From positions 823,218 through 887,217 of the forward strand of contig NZ_JBAJMV010000002.1 of the NCBI RefSeq assembly GCF_036880965.1: a stretch of 64,000 bases of DNA. Reading direction: 5' to 3'. This document shows, piece after piece, positions 16,916-25,534 of the stretch; the first letter of the stretch is position 1, and each line of letters opens with the position of its first letter. Both the position numbers and the translations under genes were made by a program. The notes beneath the pieces were generated by a model. The model was not told where the DNA came from. It worked only from the letters and a program-made list of their open reading frames with translations, and made no database searches. The DNA comes from JAUASW01 sp036880965 (lineage in GTDB: Bacteria; Pseudomonadota; Gammaproteobacteria; Burkholderiales; Burkholderiaceae_C).

Positions 16916-18571
16916 ATGCCCACCCTGCACCGCTTCAGACCGCGCTCGCTGGATCTGCTGCGCGACTACTCGCGCGAGCGCTTCGTCAAGGATATCGGCG
17001 CCGGCCTGACGGTGGGTATCGTCGCCCTGCCCTTGGCCCTGGCCTTTGCCATCGGCTCTGGCGTCAAACCCGAACAAGGCCTGGTGACGGCCATCGTCGC
17101 CGGTTTCCTGGTCTCGCTGCTGGGCGGCTCCAGCGTGCAGATCGGCGGGCCGGCCGGCGCCTTCATCGTCATCGTCTACGGCATCCTGCAGCGCTACGGG
17201 CTGGCCAATCTTCTCGTCGCCACCATGCTGGCCGGCGTGCTCCTGATTGCCCTGGGTGCGCTCAGGCTGGGCGCGCTGGTGCGCTACATCCCGGTGAGCA
17301 TCGTCATCGGCTTTACCAACGGTATTGCGGTACTGATCGGCTTTGCTCAGCTGAAGGACATTCTGGGCCTGCGGATTCCGGATCTGCCGGCCGATTTCAC
17401 GGGGCAATTGCAGGCCCTTGCCAGCCACGCGGGCGCATTCAACGGCGCGGCCCTGACGCTAGGCCTGGGCTCAGCGGCACTGGTGGCGCTCTGGCCCAAG
17501 AGCTACAGCATGCCCGTCGGCCCCCAGGGCTGGCGCGACAGGAGCCGGCGCCTGCTCGCTCACCTGCCCGGCACCCTGGTCGCGTTGCTGCTGGCCAGCA
17601 TCGCGGCCTACGCGCTGGCACTGCCAGTCGAGACCATCGGCAGCCGGTTTGGCGAGATTCCCCGCAGCCTGCCGCCGCTGGCCTGGCCCGAGCTGAGCTG
17701 GGCCGGGGCGCGCGGCCTGGTGCTGCCCACGCTGACCATTGCCCTGCTCGGCGCCATCGAGTCGCTGCTCTGCGCGCGCGTGGCCGACGGCATGAGCGAC
17801 CAGCCCCGCCACGACCCCAACCAGGAACTGATGGCCCAAGGCATCGCCAACCTGGTTACACCGCTGTTCGGCGGCATTCCAGCCACCGGCACCATCGCCC
17901 GCACCGTCACCAACATCCGGGCCGGTGGCACAAGCCCGGTCGCCGGCATGGTGCATGCCGGCACCTTGGCCCTGATCGTGCTGGTGGCCGCGCCGCTGGC
18001 GACTCACATCCCGCTGGCCGCACTGGCGGGCATCCTGCTCGTCGTCGCGTGGAACATGGGCGACTGGCATGAGTTCGCCCGGCTGCGACGCTTCAGCCCG
18101 CAATACCGCACCATCCTGCTGGGAACCTTTGTGTTGACCGTGGTCTTTGACCTGACCGTGGCGGTCGAGGTCGGTCTGGTACTGGCCTGCGTGTTCTTCA
18201 TCTACCGGATGAGCAGCCTTTTCCGCGCCGAGCCGCAGGCCGAGGCGACACTTGGCAGCAGGGTCCTGACGCTGCGCGGTGCCCTGTTCTTTGGCGCCGT
18301 GGGCAAGCTCGAACGCCTGGCGGAGGGCCTCCCGCCCGACTGCCGCGAACTGGTGCTTGATGCCCGGCACCTGTTTGCCCTGGACACCTCCGGCCTCGAC
18401 GCACTGGAGCAATTGCGCCGGGAGCTGACCCGCCAGGGGCGCAGCCTGGTCATCTGCGGCCTGCTGGAGCAGCCTGCCAGCCTGGTGCGGCGAGGCGGCC
18501 TGGCCGAGGCACTGGGCCCAGCGGGACTATTCACCACGCTGGATGACTGGCGGGCCGCGAGGGGCAGCTAA
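16916..18571 (+). CDS. SulP-family inorganic anion transporter with STAS domain
   Basis: A 551-aa SulP (SLC26-like) permease of the inner membrane. About a dozen membrane segments fill residues 25-415, including the family segment IGFTNGIAVLIGFAQLKDIL. A cytosolic STAS domain follows (about 440-545; VLDARHLFALDTSGLDALEQL). Members carry sulfate, bicarbonate or dicarboxylates, usually with H+ or Na+; the substrate cannot be read from the sequence. It lies 51 bp after metG on the same strand and its stop overlaps a -10-like TAAAAT for the next gene. Confidence 0.92.
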   Translation: MPTLHRFRPRSLDLLRDYSRERFVKDIGAGLTVGIVALPLALAFAIGSGVKPEQGLVTAIVAGFLVSLLGGSSVQIGGPAGAFIVIVYGILQRYGLANLLVATMLAGVLLIALGALRLGALVRYIPVSIVIGFTNGIAVLIGFAQLKDILGLRIPDLPADFTGQLQALASHAGAFNGAALTLGLGSAALVALWPKSYSMPVGPQGWRDRSRRLLAHLPGTLVALLLASIAAYALALPVETIGSRFGEIPRSLPPLAWPELSWAGARGLVLPTLTIALLGAIESLLCARVADGMSDQPRHDPNQELMAQGIANLVTPLFGGIPATGTIARTVTNIRAGGTSPVAGMVHAGTLALIVLVAAPLATHIPLAALAGILLVVAWNMGDWHEFARLRRFSPQYRTILLGTFVLTVVFDLTVAVEVGLVLACVFFIYRMSSLFRAEPQAEATLGSRVLTLRGALFFGAVGKLERLAEGLPPDCRELVLDARHLFALDTSGLDALEQLRRELTRQGRSLVICGLLEQPASLVRRGGLAEALGPAGLFTTLDDWRAARGS

Positions 18572-18574
18572 AAT
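18569..18574 (+). promoter_or_regulatory. Candidate -10 element of the DUF3460 gene
   Basis: TAAAAT overlaps the stop codon of the SulP gene and lies 35 bp before the DUF3460 ATG. The -35 is weak. Confidence 0.3.
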
Positions 18575-18609
18575 CCGCACTTTCCCGCATCGTTCACCGA
18601 CAAGCCACC

Positions 18610-18813
18610 ATGCCGCTGTTCTGGAAGCCCTACAAGTCCGAAGTCACGCAGTTCATTGACGAACTGAAGGCCAAGAAGCCCACGCTGGAAGCCGAGCAAC
18701 GCGCGGGCCGCGCCCTGCTTTGGGACAAGGCCATTGACCGCAACGAGCAGGCCGACTTCCGTGCGGCCAAGGTGGCGCAGCAGGCCTACGTCTACCAGAC
18801 CAAAGAGCACTGA
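18610..18813 (+). CDS. DUF3460 family protein
   Basis: A 67-aa protein that matches the DUF3460 family along its whole length: it starts MPLFWKPYKSEVTQFIDELK and ends with QQAYVYQTKEH. The family is almost confined to Betaproteobacteria and has no assigned function. It is 8 bp upstream of scpA in the same direction, an arrangement that I recall as common in Burkholderiales, which suggests co-transcription. Confidence 0.88.
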   Translation: MPLFWKPYKSEVTQFIDELKAKKPTLEAEQRAGRALLWDKAIDRNEQADFRAAKVAQQAYVYQTKEH

Positions 18814-18821
18814 ACACTGCC

Positions 18822-19679
18822 GTGAGCAGCGAGGCGCCCGACATCGCCACGGCCCTGGCCGCGGCGCCTGAAGCCACGGTCGATGCGCTGCCGGTCGACA
18901 ACATTGCCGTGGCGCGGCTTTATGGCGAACCGCTGTTCGCCATGCCGCAGGACCTCTACATCCCGCCGGATGCACTGGAGGTGTTCCTCGAGGCCTTCGA
19001 AGGCCCGCTGGACCTGCTGCTCTACCTCATTCGCAAGCAGAACTTCAACATCCTCGACATTCCACTGGCCGACGTCACGCGCCAGTACCTGAGCTATGTC
19101 GACCAGCTGCGCAAGACCAATCTCGAGCTCGCGAGCGAATACCTCCTGATGGCGGCGATGCTGATCGAGATCAAGTCGCGCATGCTGCTGCCGCCGCGCA
19201 AGACCGACGACGGTGCCGAGCCCGAGGACCCGCGCGCCGAGCTGGTGCGCCGCCTGCTGGAGTACGAGCGCATCAAGCTGGCCGCCGCGCGGCTCGATGC
19301 ATTGCCGGTGCTGGGCCGCGACTTTCTGCGGGCGCAGGTGCATATCGAGCAATCGCTGCAGCCGCGTTTTCCGGACGTGGATGTCGACGACCTGCGCCAG
19401 GCCTGGGCCGAGCTGCTCAAGCGCGCCAAGCTGAACCAGCATCACAAGATCAGCCGCGAGCAGCTCTCGGTACGAGAGCACATGAGCATGCTGCTGCGCC
19501 GCCTGCAGGGCGAACGTTTCGTCGAGTTCGAAGCCCTGTTCGACGCGAGCCGCGGCTCGCAGGTGCTGGTCGTCACCTTCATCGCGATGCTGGAACTGTC
19601 GCGCGAGCGCCTGCTCGAAGTGACGCAGGCCGAGGCCTTTGCGCCGATCTACGTGCGCCTGGCCTACACGCCGAACTGA
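18822..19679 (+). CDS. scpA: Segregation and condensation protein A
   Basis: A 285-aa kleisin of the SMC-ScpAB condensin. It bridges the SMC heads and recruits ScpB. The typical N-terminal core is FEGPLDLLLYLIRKQNFNI, followed by VTRQYLSYVDQL and the helical segment with ASEYLLMAAMLIEIKSRMLLP. The C-terminal winged helix (LVVTFIAMLELSRERLLEVTQ) binds the SMC cap. The start is GTG at 18822; an N-terminal extension of about 55 residues precedes the conserved core. scpB is not in the window. Confidence 0.93.
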   Translation: MSSEAPDIATALAAAPEATVDALPVDNIAVARLYGEPLFAMPQDLYIPPDALEVFLEAFEGPLDLLLYLIRKQNFNILDIPLADVTRQYLSYVDQLRKTNLELASEYLLMAAMLIEIKSRMLLPPRKTDDGAEPEDPRAELVRRLLEYERIKLAAARLDALPVLGRDFLRAQVHIEQSLQPRFPDVDVDDLRQAWAELLKRAKLNQHHKISREQLSVREHMSMLLRRLQGERFVEFEALFDASRGSQVLVVTFIAMLELSRERLLEVTQAEAFAPIYVRLAYTPN

Positions 19680-19694
19680 AGCAGGTGCGGCCGC

Positions 19695-20411
19695 TCAGGC
19701 CTCGCTGTGACGCCAGGCCGAGAAGCTGCTGGAGGGCTGGCGCTGGGCCATCTGGCTGACCGCCAGCACGGCCTGGGTGCGCGAGTTGACGCCCAGGGCC
19801 TTCAGCACCGCAGCGACATGGTCCTTGACCGTGTCGACCGAGACGCCCAGCTCGCGGGCGATCAGCTTGTTCGGCAGGCCTTGCAGGAGCAGGGCCAGCA
19901 CATCGGTCTGGCGCGGGGTGAGGCCCAGGCCATCGAGGCTGGCGGGCGTCTGGAAGGTGGCCATCGGCTCCTGGCGAGCCGGCACCTGCTCGGCCTTGGC
20001 TGGCAGGCTTTCGCTGCCGCTCATGGCCATCGGCGGCACATAGATGCCGCCCGACATCACCAGCTTCAAGGCGCTCGAGAGCATGTCGGTGCTGATGCGC
20101 TTGGGCACAAAGCCCATCGCACCCAGGTCGATGGCGCGGATCACGTCGCTGGCGCGGTCGGAGGCCGAGATCACGACCACGGGCAAGGCCGGGTAACCGG
20201 CGCGGAACTCCTCGAGCACTTCGAAGCCGTCGGCATCCGCCAGCTGCAGGTCCAGCATCACCAGGTCGAAGTTGTCGTCAGCGCGCAGAGCCTCGCGGGC
20301 GGCGCCGGCACTGTCCAGGCCCACGACGCTGACGTTGTCGCTCAGGCCTTCGATCACGAGCTGCAGCGCTGAAAGTATCAGCGGATGGTCATCGATCAGC
20401 AGCACGCGCAT
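19695..20411 (-). CDS. NarL/FixJ-family response regulator
   Basis: A 238-aa transcriptional regulator. The receiver domain (1-122) has DDHPL at 7-11, phosphoacceptor D54 in VMLDLQLADADG, and KRIS in place of the usual KP-x-S. A linker (about 125-160) leads to a LuxR-type helix-turn-helix (about 163-225; LTPRQTDVLALLLQGLPNKLIARELGVS, written here in part). No kinase gene is next to it, so it is an orphan regulator in this window. It ends 15 bp from the convergent scpA. Target genes are unknown. Confidence 0.88.
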   Translation of the reverse strand: MRVLLIDDHPLILSALQLVIEGLSDNVSVVGLDSAGAAREALRADDNFDLVMLDLQLADADGFEVLEEFRAGYPALPVVVISASDRASDVIRAIDLGAMGFVPKRISTDMLSSALKLVMSGGIYVPPMAMSGSESLPAKAEQVPARQEPMATFQTPASLDGLGLTPRQTDVLALLLQGLPNKLIARELGVSVDTVKDHVAAVLKALGVNSRTQAVLAVSQMAQRQPSSSFSAWRHSEA

Positions 20412-20461
20412 GCCTGGGTTCCCTTGCTTCTATGTTCTTTTGCCAGAAGCCGGGATCATAC

Positions 20462-20914
20462 TCAGGTGTAACGCCTCGTCAGCGACTCCGCGACACAAAC
20501 GGGTTTGTCACCGCCCTCGCGTTCCACCGTCACTTCCACGGCCAGTTGCGCACCACCGGCCAGCGGTTCATAGCTCAGCAGCTTGAAACGCGCGCGCAGC
20601 CGGCTGCCCACCGGCACCGGCGCCGGAAAGCGCACCTTGTTGAGACCGTAGTTCAGGCCCATGCGGCCATCACCGATCTCGAAGCCCTGGTCGAAGAAGT
20701 ACGAAAGCATCGACAGCGTCAGGAAGCCATGGGCGATGGTGGTACCGAACGGCCCTTCAGAGGCTCGGGCCGGGTCGGTGTGTATCCACTGCTGGTCATC
20801 GGTCGCGTCGGCAAAGCGCTGGATGCGCGCCTGGTCAATCTCCACCCAAGGGCTCAGGCCGATCTCCTGGCCCACATGGCCGGCCAGCTCGGCCAGCGTC
20901 TCGAAACGTTGCAT
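20462..20914 (-). CDS. MaoC-type (R)-enoyl-CoA hydratase
   Basis: A 150-aa single hot-dog fold protein. The hydratase-2 motif is present: FADATDDQQWIHTDPARA with catalytic Asp and His, then FGTTIAHGFLTLSM. Such enzymes hydrate trans-2-enoyl-CoA to (R)-3-hydroxyacyl-CoA, for example to feed polyhydroxyalkanoate synthesis. The start MQRFETLAEL lies 7 bp after the ParA stop, so the pair is probably one transcript. A functional link with ParA is not evident. Confidence 0.88.
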   Translation of the reverse strand: MQRFETLAELAGHVGQEIGLSPWVEIDQARIQRFADATDDQQWIHTDPARASEGPFGTTIAHGFLTLSMLSYFFDQGFEIGDGRMGLNYGLNKVRFPAPVPVGSRLRARFKLLSYEPLAGGAQLAVEVTVEREGGDKPVCVAESLTRRYT

Positions 20915-20921
20915 CACATCA

Positions 20922-21548
20922 TCAGGAGTCCAGCCAGGCACACAGCGGCTGCCACTGCGCCAGGTCGCGCTCGACCCGGCTAGGCGCCACGTCCCAGAGG
21001 CTGGCGCCGCGGGCGGCCAGCTGCACATAGTTCTGCGTGTCACGCAGGTAGCCCAGCACCGGGACTTCCTGGGTCTGCAAGAACTGCTGCAACTGCTCCA
21101 CCGACAGCGTGCCCTCCTTGGCCCGCATGCCGACAACGGCAAGCTTGGGGCCCGCGCCGTGTCGCCGCCTGCGCAGATCATGCAGCTCGGCGACGAAGTC
21201 GTATGTCGCCTGGATGTCAAAGAGGCTGGGCTGCAGCGGTATCAGGAGCTTGTCGGCGATTCGGACCAGGTCCTCCAGCGGCTTGCCATGCAGACCGGCG
21301 GGCGTGTCGAGCACCACATGGCTGACGCCCTTGGGCGGCTTGGCCAGGTGCTCATCCACCATGCCCCAGCCCTGGATGGGCGGCAATTGGGCGGGGCGCA
21401 GCGCGAGCCAGCGGCGGCTGCTCTGCTGGCGGTCCACATCTCCGAGCATCACCGCATGGCCCTGCCGGGCCAGGTAGCCAGCCACATTGCTGGCGATGGT
21501 GCTCTTGCCAACGCCACCCTTGGGGTTGGCGATCAGGATCACGGGCAT
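20922..21548 (-). CDS. Orphan ParA-family ATPase
   Basis: A 208-aa ParA/MinD-type P-loop ATPase. The deviant Walker A is PKGGVGKST (9-17) with the signature Lys10, followed by the GDVDRQQS switch I region and the Walker B-like HVVLDTPAG. The length is that of small type Ib-like ParA proteins with no N-terminal DNA-binding domain. No parB-like gene or centromere repeat is seen nearby, so it may position a cargo other than the chromosome. It lies upstream of the MaoC gene and is divergent from kefF. Confidence 0.85.
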   Translation of the reverse strand: MPVILIANPKGGVGKSTIASNVAGYLARQGHAVMLGDVDRQQSSRRWLALRPAQLPPIQGWGMVDEHLAKPPKGVSHVVLDTPAGLHGKPLEDLVRIADKLLIPLQPSLFDIQATYDFVAELHDLRRRRHGAGPKLAVVGMRAKEGTLSVEQLQQFLQTQEVPVLGYLRDTQNYVQLAARGASLWDVAPSRVERDLAQWQPLCAWLDS

Positions 21549-21636
21549 GCTCGCTCCTTCGAGGAATCAAGGCCGCGGCATATTAGCAAGCGGCTGCGCG
21601 CGGGCACATCTGGACTTGCGGAGATACTCGCAGCCC

Positions 21637-22275
21637 ATGGCCGAGATCCTCCTCATCGCAGCCCATCCCGACCTGCAGCATTCGCGCGTGAGCCGCGCCT
21701 TGCTGACGGCCGTTGACCGGGCCGCCATCGAACCCTCGCGGCTGCAAGTGCGCGATCTCTACCGCCTCTATCCGGACTACGCGATCGACATCGCCGCCGA
21801 GCAGGAGGCGCTGGCCAGGGCGTCGCTGATCATCTGGCTGCATCCGCTGCACTGGTACGGCATGCCGGCGCTGATGAAGCTCTGGGTCGATGAAGTCTTC
21901 GGCCACGGCTGGGCCTACGGCGTGGGCCAGCGGGCCTTGCGTGGCAAGCGCTTGTGGCTGACGCTCTCGGCCGGTGGCTCGCCGGAGTCTTTCGCGAGCG
22001 GCGGATACAACGGCCACGAACTGCTCGATTTCCTCCTGCCCTATGCCCAGATCGCGCGGCTCTGCGGCATGCAGACGCTGCCGCCCACCTTGATCTACGC
22101 CGCCCATGAGATCAGCGACGAAGCACTGCATCAGCAGGCACTCGGCTTTGTGCAGCAGTTGCTTGACTATCCGGCCTGGTGCGGCGCACCTGAGGGCGGC
22201 GAGGACAACCTCGCCTGCTGGAGCGTCCCGACGCCAGACATGAAGGATCTGACAGGAGGCGGCGATGGAGCATGA
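21637..22275 (+). CDS. kefF: KefF-like NAD(P)H oxidoreductase, ancillary to KefC
   Basis: A 212-aa flavodoxin-fold quinone reductase-like protein. Shared KefF features include ILLIAAHPDLQHSRV at the N terminus, DLYRLYPDYAIDIAAEQEAL, WLHPLHWYGMPALMKLWVD and the HGWAYG segment. In E. coli, KefF binds KefC and is needed for its full activity. The start ATG at 21637 matches the KefF N terminus. It overlaps the start of kefC by 11 bp, as in other species. It is about 36 residues longer than E. coli KefF, at the C terminus. Confidence 0.88.
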   Translation: MAEILLIAAHPDLQHSRVSRALLTAVDRAAIEPSRLQVRDLYRLYPDYAIDIAAEQEALARASLIIWLHPLHWYGMPALMKLWVDEVFGHGWAYGVGQRALRGKRLWLTLSAGGSPESFASGGYNGHELLDFLLPYAQIARLCGMQTLPPTLIYAAHEISDEALHQQALGFVQQLLDYPAWCGAPEGGEDNLACWSVPTPDMKDLTGGGDGA

Positions 22276-24091
22276 CGCCCAATGGCTGCGACTGCCGCTG
22301 GTCTTCCTGGCGGCGGCGGTGCTCATCGTGCCCCTGGCGCGCTGGCTCAAGCTCGGCAGCATCCTCGGCTACCTGATCGCCGGCGTGCTCCTGGGCCCTT
22401 CGGCCCTGAGCCTGGTCAGCAAGCCGGCCACGGTGCTGGAGTTCGCAGAATTCGGCGTCGTGCTGATGATGTTCCTGGTCGGCCTGGAACTCGAACCCAA
22501 GCGCCTGTGGGCGATGCGCCGGCCCATCTTTGGCTGGGGCTCCCTGCAGCTCCTGGGCTGCACCGCGGCGCTGATGGGCATTGCCCTGCTGCTGGGCGCG
22601 CCCTGGCGTCTGGCGCTGGGGGCCAGCCTGGGCCTGGCGATGTCGTCAACCGCAGTGGCGCTGGCCGTGCTCGCCGAGCGCAACGTCGGCAATACGACGG
22701 CCGGCCAGAGCGTCCTGAGCGTGGCACTGTTGCAGGACATCGCAGCCATCCCGGTGCTGGCCCTGATTCCCATCCTGGCGCTGAGCGGCGCCAATGCCGA
22801 GGAGGAAGGCTCCTGGCAGGCGCTGAAGGCCGTCGCGGCCGTGTTGACCATCATCCTGGGCGGCCGCCTGGCCCTGCGCCCGGCGCTGCGCTGGATCGCC
22901 CGCAGCGACATTCCCGAGATCTTCACCGCCGCCGCCCTGCTGCTCGTGCTGGGCACGGCTGCGCTGATGCAGGCGGTCGGCTTGTCGATGGCGCTGGGCG
23001 CCTTCCTGGCCGGCGTGCTGCTGGCCGAGAGTGCCTACCGACGCGAGCTCGAAACCGATCTGGAGCCCTTCAAGGGCCTCTTGCTGGGCCTGTTCTTCAT
23101 GGCCGTGGGCATGGGGCTGGACTTGCAGGTCCTGCGCGACAAGCCGCTGGAGGTGCTGGGCCTGCTCGTCATCCTGCTGGTCGCCAAGGCCACCGTGCTG
23201 ACGCTGATGTCCAGGGCGATGAAGATCCCGGTGATGGAGCGCCCGCTCTTCATCCTGCTGCTGGCCCAGGGCGGCGAGTTCGGCTTCGTGGTGTTCCAGC
23301 TCGGCCAGCAGACTGGCTTGCTGACCGGCACGCAGGCTTCGGCATTGATTGCAGCGGTCGCCCTGTCGCTCGCCTGCACGCCGGCGCTTCTGCAAGGGGC
23401 CGAGCGGCTGCTGGCGCCTCGCCTGGCGCGCAAGCATGTGCCGCAAGGCGCTTCGATGGACGAACAGCAGCAGGCGCCCATCATCATTGCCGGCTTCGGC
23501 CGCTGGGGCCAGATCATCGGCCGCCTGCTCTATGCCAATGGCTTCGAGGCGACCGTGCTGGACCATGATGCCGAAGCCGTGGAGAGCCTGCGCCGCTTCG
23601 GCTGGCGGGTGTACTTCGGCGATGCCTCGCGGCTGGACCTGCTGCGCACCGCTGGCGCCGCGCAGGCCCGCGTGCTGGTGCTGGCTGTGGACGACGTGGA
23701 GCAAAGCCTGGCCATCGCAACGCTGGCCAAGGAACACTGGCCGCATCTGCAAGTGGTGGCCCGGGCTCGCAACGTCCAGCACTTCTACAAGCTGCGCGCC
23801 CTGGGCGTGACCCTGATCGAGCGCGAGACCTTCGACTCGGCCCTGATGAGCGGCCGTTCGGTGCTGGAGCTGATGGGCCTGGAGCCGCATGCCGCACGCA
23901 AGCAGGCCTGGCGCTTCCGCCAGCGCAACCTGGCTCAGATCGAGCAGACCTGGCCCCTTCACAAGGACGAAGCCGCGCTGATCGCTGTCGCCAAGCAAGG
24001 CCGCCAGCAGCTGGAAGAGTTGTTTGCGCAGGAGCGCGAACAGCGGCAGCAGCAAAGAAAGCAGCCCCCCGGCTGGACCGGGCAGGACTGA
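22265..24091 (+). CDS. kefC: Glutathione-regulated potassium efflux protein, KefC/KefB type
   Basis: A 608-aa K+/H+ antiporter of the CPA2 family. About twelve membrane segments (1-380) carry FLVGLELEPKRLW and the GVLLAESAYRRELE motif typical of Kef proteins. A cytosolic RCK/TrkA-N domain (about 400-520) has the Rossmann GFGRWGQIIGRLL. E. coli KefC is gated by glutathione adducts and acidifies the cell during electrophile stress. KefC rather than KefB is favoured by the linked kefF. A Gln/Arg-rich tail ends the protein. Confidence 0.92.
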   Translation: MEHDAQWLRLPLVFLAAAVLIVPLARWLKLGSILGYLIAGVLLGPSALSLVSKPATVLEFAEFGVVLMMFLVGLELEPKRLWAMRRPIFGWGSLQLLGCTAALMGIALLLGAPWRLALGASLGLAMSSTAVALAVLAERNVGNTTAGQSVLSVALLQDIAAIPVLALIPILALSGANAEEEGSWQALKAVAAVLTIILGGRLALRPALRWIARSDIPEIFTAAALLLVLGTAALMQAVGLSMALGAFLAGVLLAESAYRRELETDLEPFKGLLLGLFFMAVGMGLDLQVLRDKPLEVLGLLVILLVAKATVLTLMSRAMKIPVMERPLFILLLAQGGEFGFVVFQLGQQTGLLTGTQASALIAAVALSLACTPALLQGAERLLAPRLARKHVPQGASMDEQQQAPIIIAGFGRWGQIIGRLLYANGFEATVLDHDAEAVESLRRFGWRVYFGDASRLDLLRTAGAAQARVLVLAVDDVEQSLAIATLAKEHWPHLQVVARARNVQHFYKLRALGVTLIERETFDSALMSGRSVLELMGLEPHAARKQAWRFRQRNLAQIEQTWPLHKDEAALIAVAKQGRQQLEELFAQEREQRQQQRKQPPGWTGQD

Positions 24092-24125
24092 ACGCGACTC
24101 TGGCCTCCCTGCGACAATCCAGCCC

Positions 24126-24557
24126 ATGTTTGCCCCCTCCCAAATCGAGGTGCGTCGCTTTTTCTGCGCCACCTACCGCAAGATCCGCGACAAGCAGCCC
24201 CTGATCCCGATGGAAGCGCTGGCCGCCAGCTGGATCGAGCAGCATCCCGAGTACTTCGACCTGCTGGCCGACGAGGAGCTGGCGGTCAACACCGTCTACA
24301 CGGTCGAGGAAGGCAAGACCAACCCCTTCCTGCATCTGTCCATGCATCTGACCATCACCGAGCAGCTGTCCATCGACCAACCCACCGGCATCCGCCAGGC
24401 CGTCGAGCTGCTGGCCGCCAGGCGCAACTCCATGCACGAAGCCCAGCACGCAGCGATGGACTGCCTGGGCGAGATGATCTGGGCCTCGCAGCGCAGCGGC
24501 CTGCCGCCGGACGGGCATCAGTACCTGGATTGCGTGAGACGCAAGGCCACGAGCTAG
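24126..24557 (+). CDS. DUF1841 family protein
   Basis: A 143-aa protein of the DUF1841 family. It is recognisable from the N-terminal RRFFCATYRKIRDKQPL, then FLHLSMHLTITEQLSIDQP and the C-terminal MHEAQHAAMDCLGEMIW. The His-rich central and C-terminal helices suggest a possible metal site, but no function is established. It follows kefC by 34 bp and is closed by a terminator. Confidence 0.88.
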   Translation: MFAPSQIEVRRFFCATYRKIRDKQPLIPMEALAASWIEQHPEYFDLLADEELAVNTVYTVEEGKTNPFLHLSMHLTITEQLSIDQPTGIRQAVELLAARRNSMHEAQHAAMDCLGEMIWASQRSGLPPDGHQYLDCVRRKATS

Positions 24558-24562
24558 AAAGC

Positions 24563-24590
24563 AAAAAGCCACCGCAAGGTGGCTTCTGTT
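24563..24590. terminator. Bidirectional rho-independent terminator
   Basis: A perfect 8-bp stem, AAGCCACC / GGTGGCTT, with the stable GCAA tetraloop. On the minus strand it is followed by TTTTTGC, ideal for the leftward flgN transcript, which stops 19 bp before it. On the plus strand the tail is only CTGTT, so it is weaker for DUF1841. Confidence 0.85.
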
Positions 24591-24608
24591 GACTCCGGCC
24601 CGGAAATC

Positions 24609-25040
24609 TCAGGCCTGGAAGAACCCGCCGTAAGACTTGCGTTCGGCCTTGCCGCTGGCGCCATACAGGCCAGCCGGCTCAGCGGGCATCAGCACGTCCA
24701 TCGCCCGGTCCAGCGCCGCGGTGGCGCGAGCCAGCGTTTCGCGCTGAGCGGCCACGCGGCCACCGGCGGCCACCAGGCGGTGACGCAGTTGAGGCGGCAC
24801 GCCACCCGCGCGGGCGGCTTCACCGAAGCTGGCAATGGCTTGCTGCAGCACCTGCTGAAGGCGGCTGGCGTGCTGCTCGACCGCAGCGCTGTCGCGGCGA
24901 AGCAGAGCCTCGCCCAGCGCGCTCAGGCAGGCTTCCACCTCGACCAGCGGGCCTTCCAGCTCGATTTCCGGCATGACCGGCACCAAGCCAGCAGCCGCGA
25001 TGGGCGTCGCCTGTTGCATTGCTGATCCGGCCTGTTCCAT
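24609..25040 (-). CDS. flgN: FlgN-like flagellar export chaperone
   Basis: A 143-aa helical protein. Sequence conservation in this family is low; the call rests on size, heptad-rich helices (LLRRDSAAVEQHASRLQQVLQQ) and its place right after flgM. FlgN binds the hook-associated proteins FlgK and FlgL, both encoded in this window, and keeps them export-ready. The start MEQAGSAM is used; another Met occurs at codon 8. It is the last gene of the flgA-flgM-flgN arm and is followed by a terminator. Confidence 0.8.
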   Translation of the reverse strand: MEQAGSAMQQATPIAAAGLVPVMPEIELEGPLVEVEACLSALGEALLRRDSAAVEQHASRLQQVLQQAIASFGEAARAGGVPPQLRHRLVAAGGRVAAQRETLARATAALDRAMDVLMPAEPAGLYGASGKAERKSYGGFFQA

Positions 25041-25071
25041 GTCTTTCGATTCCAGAGTCAGGGGCTGAACT

Positions 25072-25383
25072 TCAGTGCGAGGGCTGGCTGCGGCCCACCA
25101 GTTCCTGGGCGTTCGAGATCAGCTTGTCGGCAATTGCCTGGGCATTGATGGTGAACTTGCCTTCGGAAATCGCCTGCGAGATGCGTTGCACCTTGGCTGC
25201 GTCGAAGCTGCCATCGTCGATTTCCTGGGTGCCGAGCGCGGCTGCCGCATTGGACAGTTCCACCTTGGCACTGGCTTCGGGGGCCTTCTTGACCGTCTCG
25301 GACTTGGCCGGACGCGGGGCCTCGATGGCCTTCTCCGCGCCGGTCTGGGGCAGCTTGCTGTCAGGGCTGTTAGCGATTTTCAT
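25072..25383 (-). CDS. flgM: Anti-sigma-28 factor FlgM
   Basis: A 103-aa inhibitor of FliA. It holds sigma-28 inactive until the hook is complete and FlgM is exported. The N-terminal half is low-complexity and disordered, as expected for export. The C-terminal sigma-binding helices contain VQRISQAISEGKFTINAQAI and ADKLI. The start MKIANSPDSK has GGAG 8 bases upstream; an in-frame ATG at 25419 is less likely. A candidate sigma-28 promoter lies upstream, consistent with FlgM feedback. It is followed by flgN after 31 bp. Confidence 0.92.
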   Translation of the reverse strand: MKIANSPDSKLPQTGAEKAIEAPRPAKSETVKKAPEASAKVELSNAAAALGTQEIDDGSFDAAKVQRISQAISEGKFTINAQAIADKLISNAQELVGRSQPSH

Positions 25384-25433
25384 GATCATCTCCAGGAGCT
25401 CGGGCCGCGGCTCGAGCACGTCGGTTCACCGCT

Positions 25434-25460
25434 GTATCGACAGACTCTGACAGGACTTGA
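25434..25460 (-). promoter_or_regulatory. Candidate sigma-28 promoter of flgM
   Basis: Read leftward: TCAAGTCC, 11 bp, GTCGATAC. This fits the flagellar TAAAGTTT-N11-GCCGATAA pattern at 5/8 and 6/8 with exact spacing. The -10 ends 50 bp before the flgM ATG. Confidence 0.55.
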
Positions 25461-25534
25461 GGAATTTCGGTGCAGGGCAACTACGGCAAACGCGCAGGAT
25501 TTCACCTGCCCGGCCTGCCCAGCATGCATTTGTG

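Noticed and set aside
14531..17428. A 965-codon open frame on the minus strand opposite metG and the SulP gene
   Set aside because: It is antisense to two well-recognised proteins, is Leu/Gln/His/Val-rich in a way typical of reverse frames of high-GC genes, and shows no known domain.
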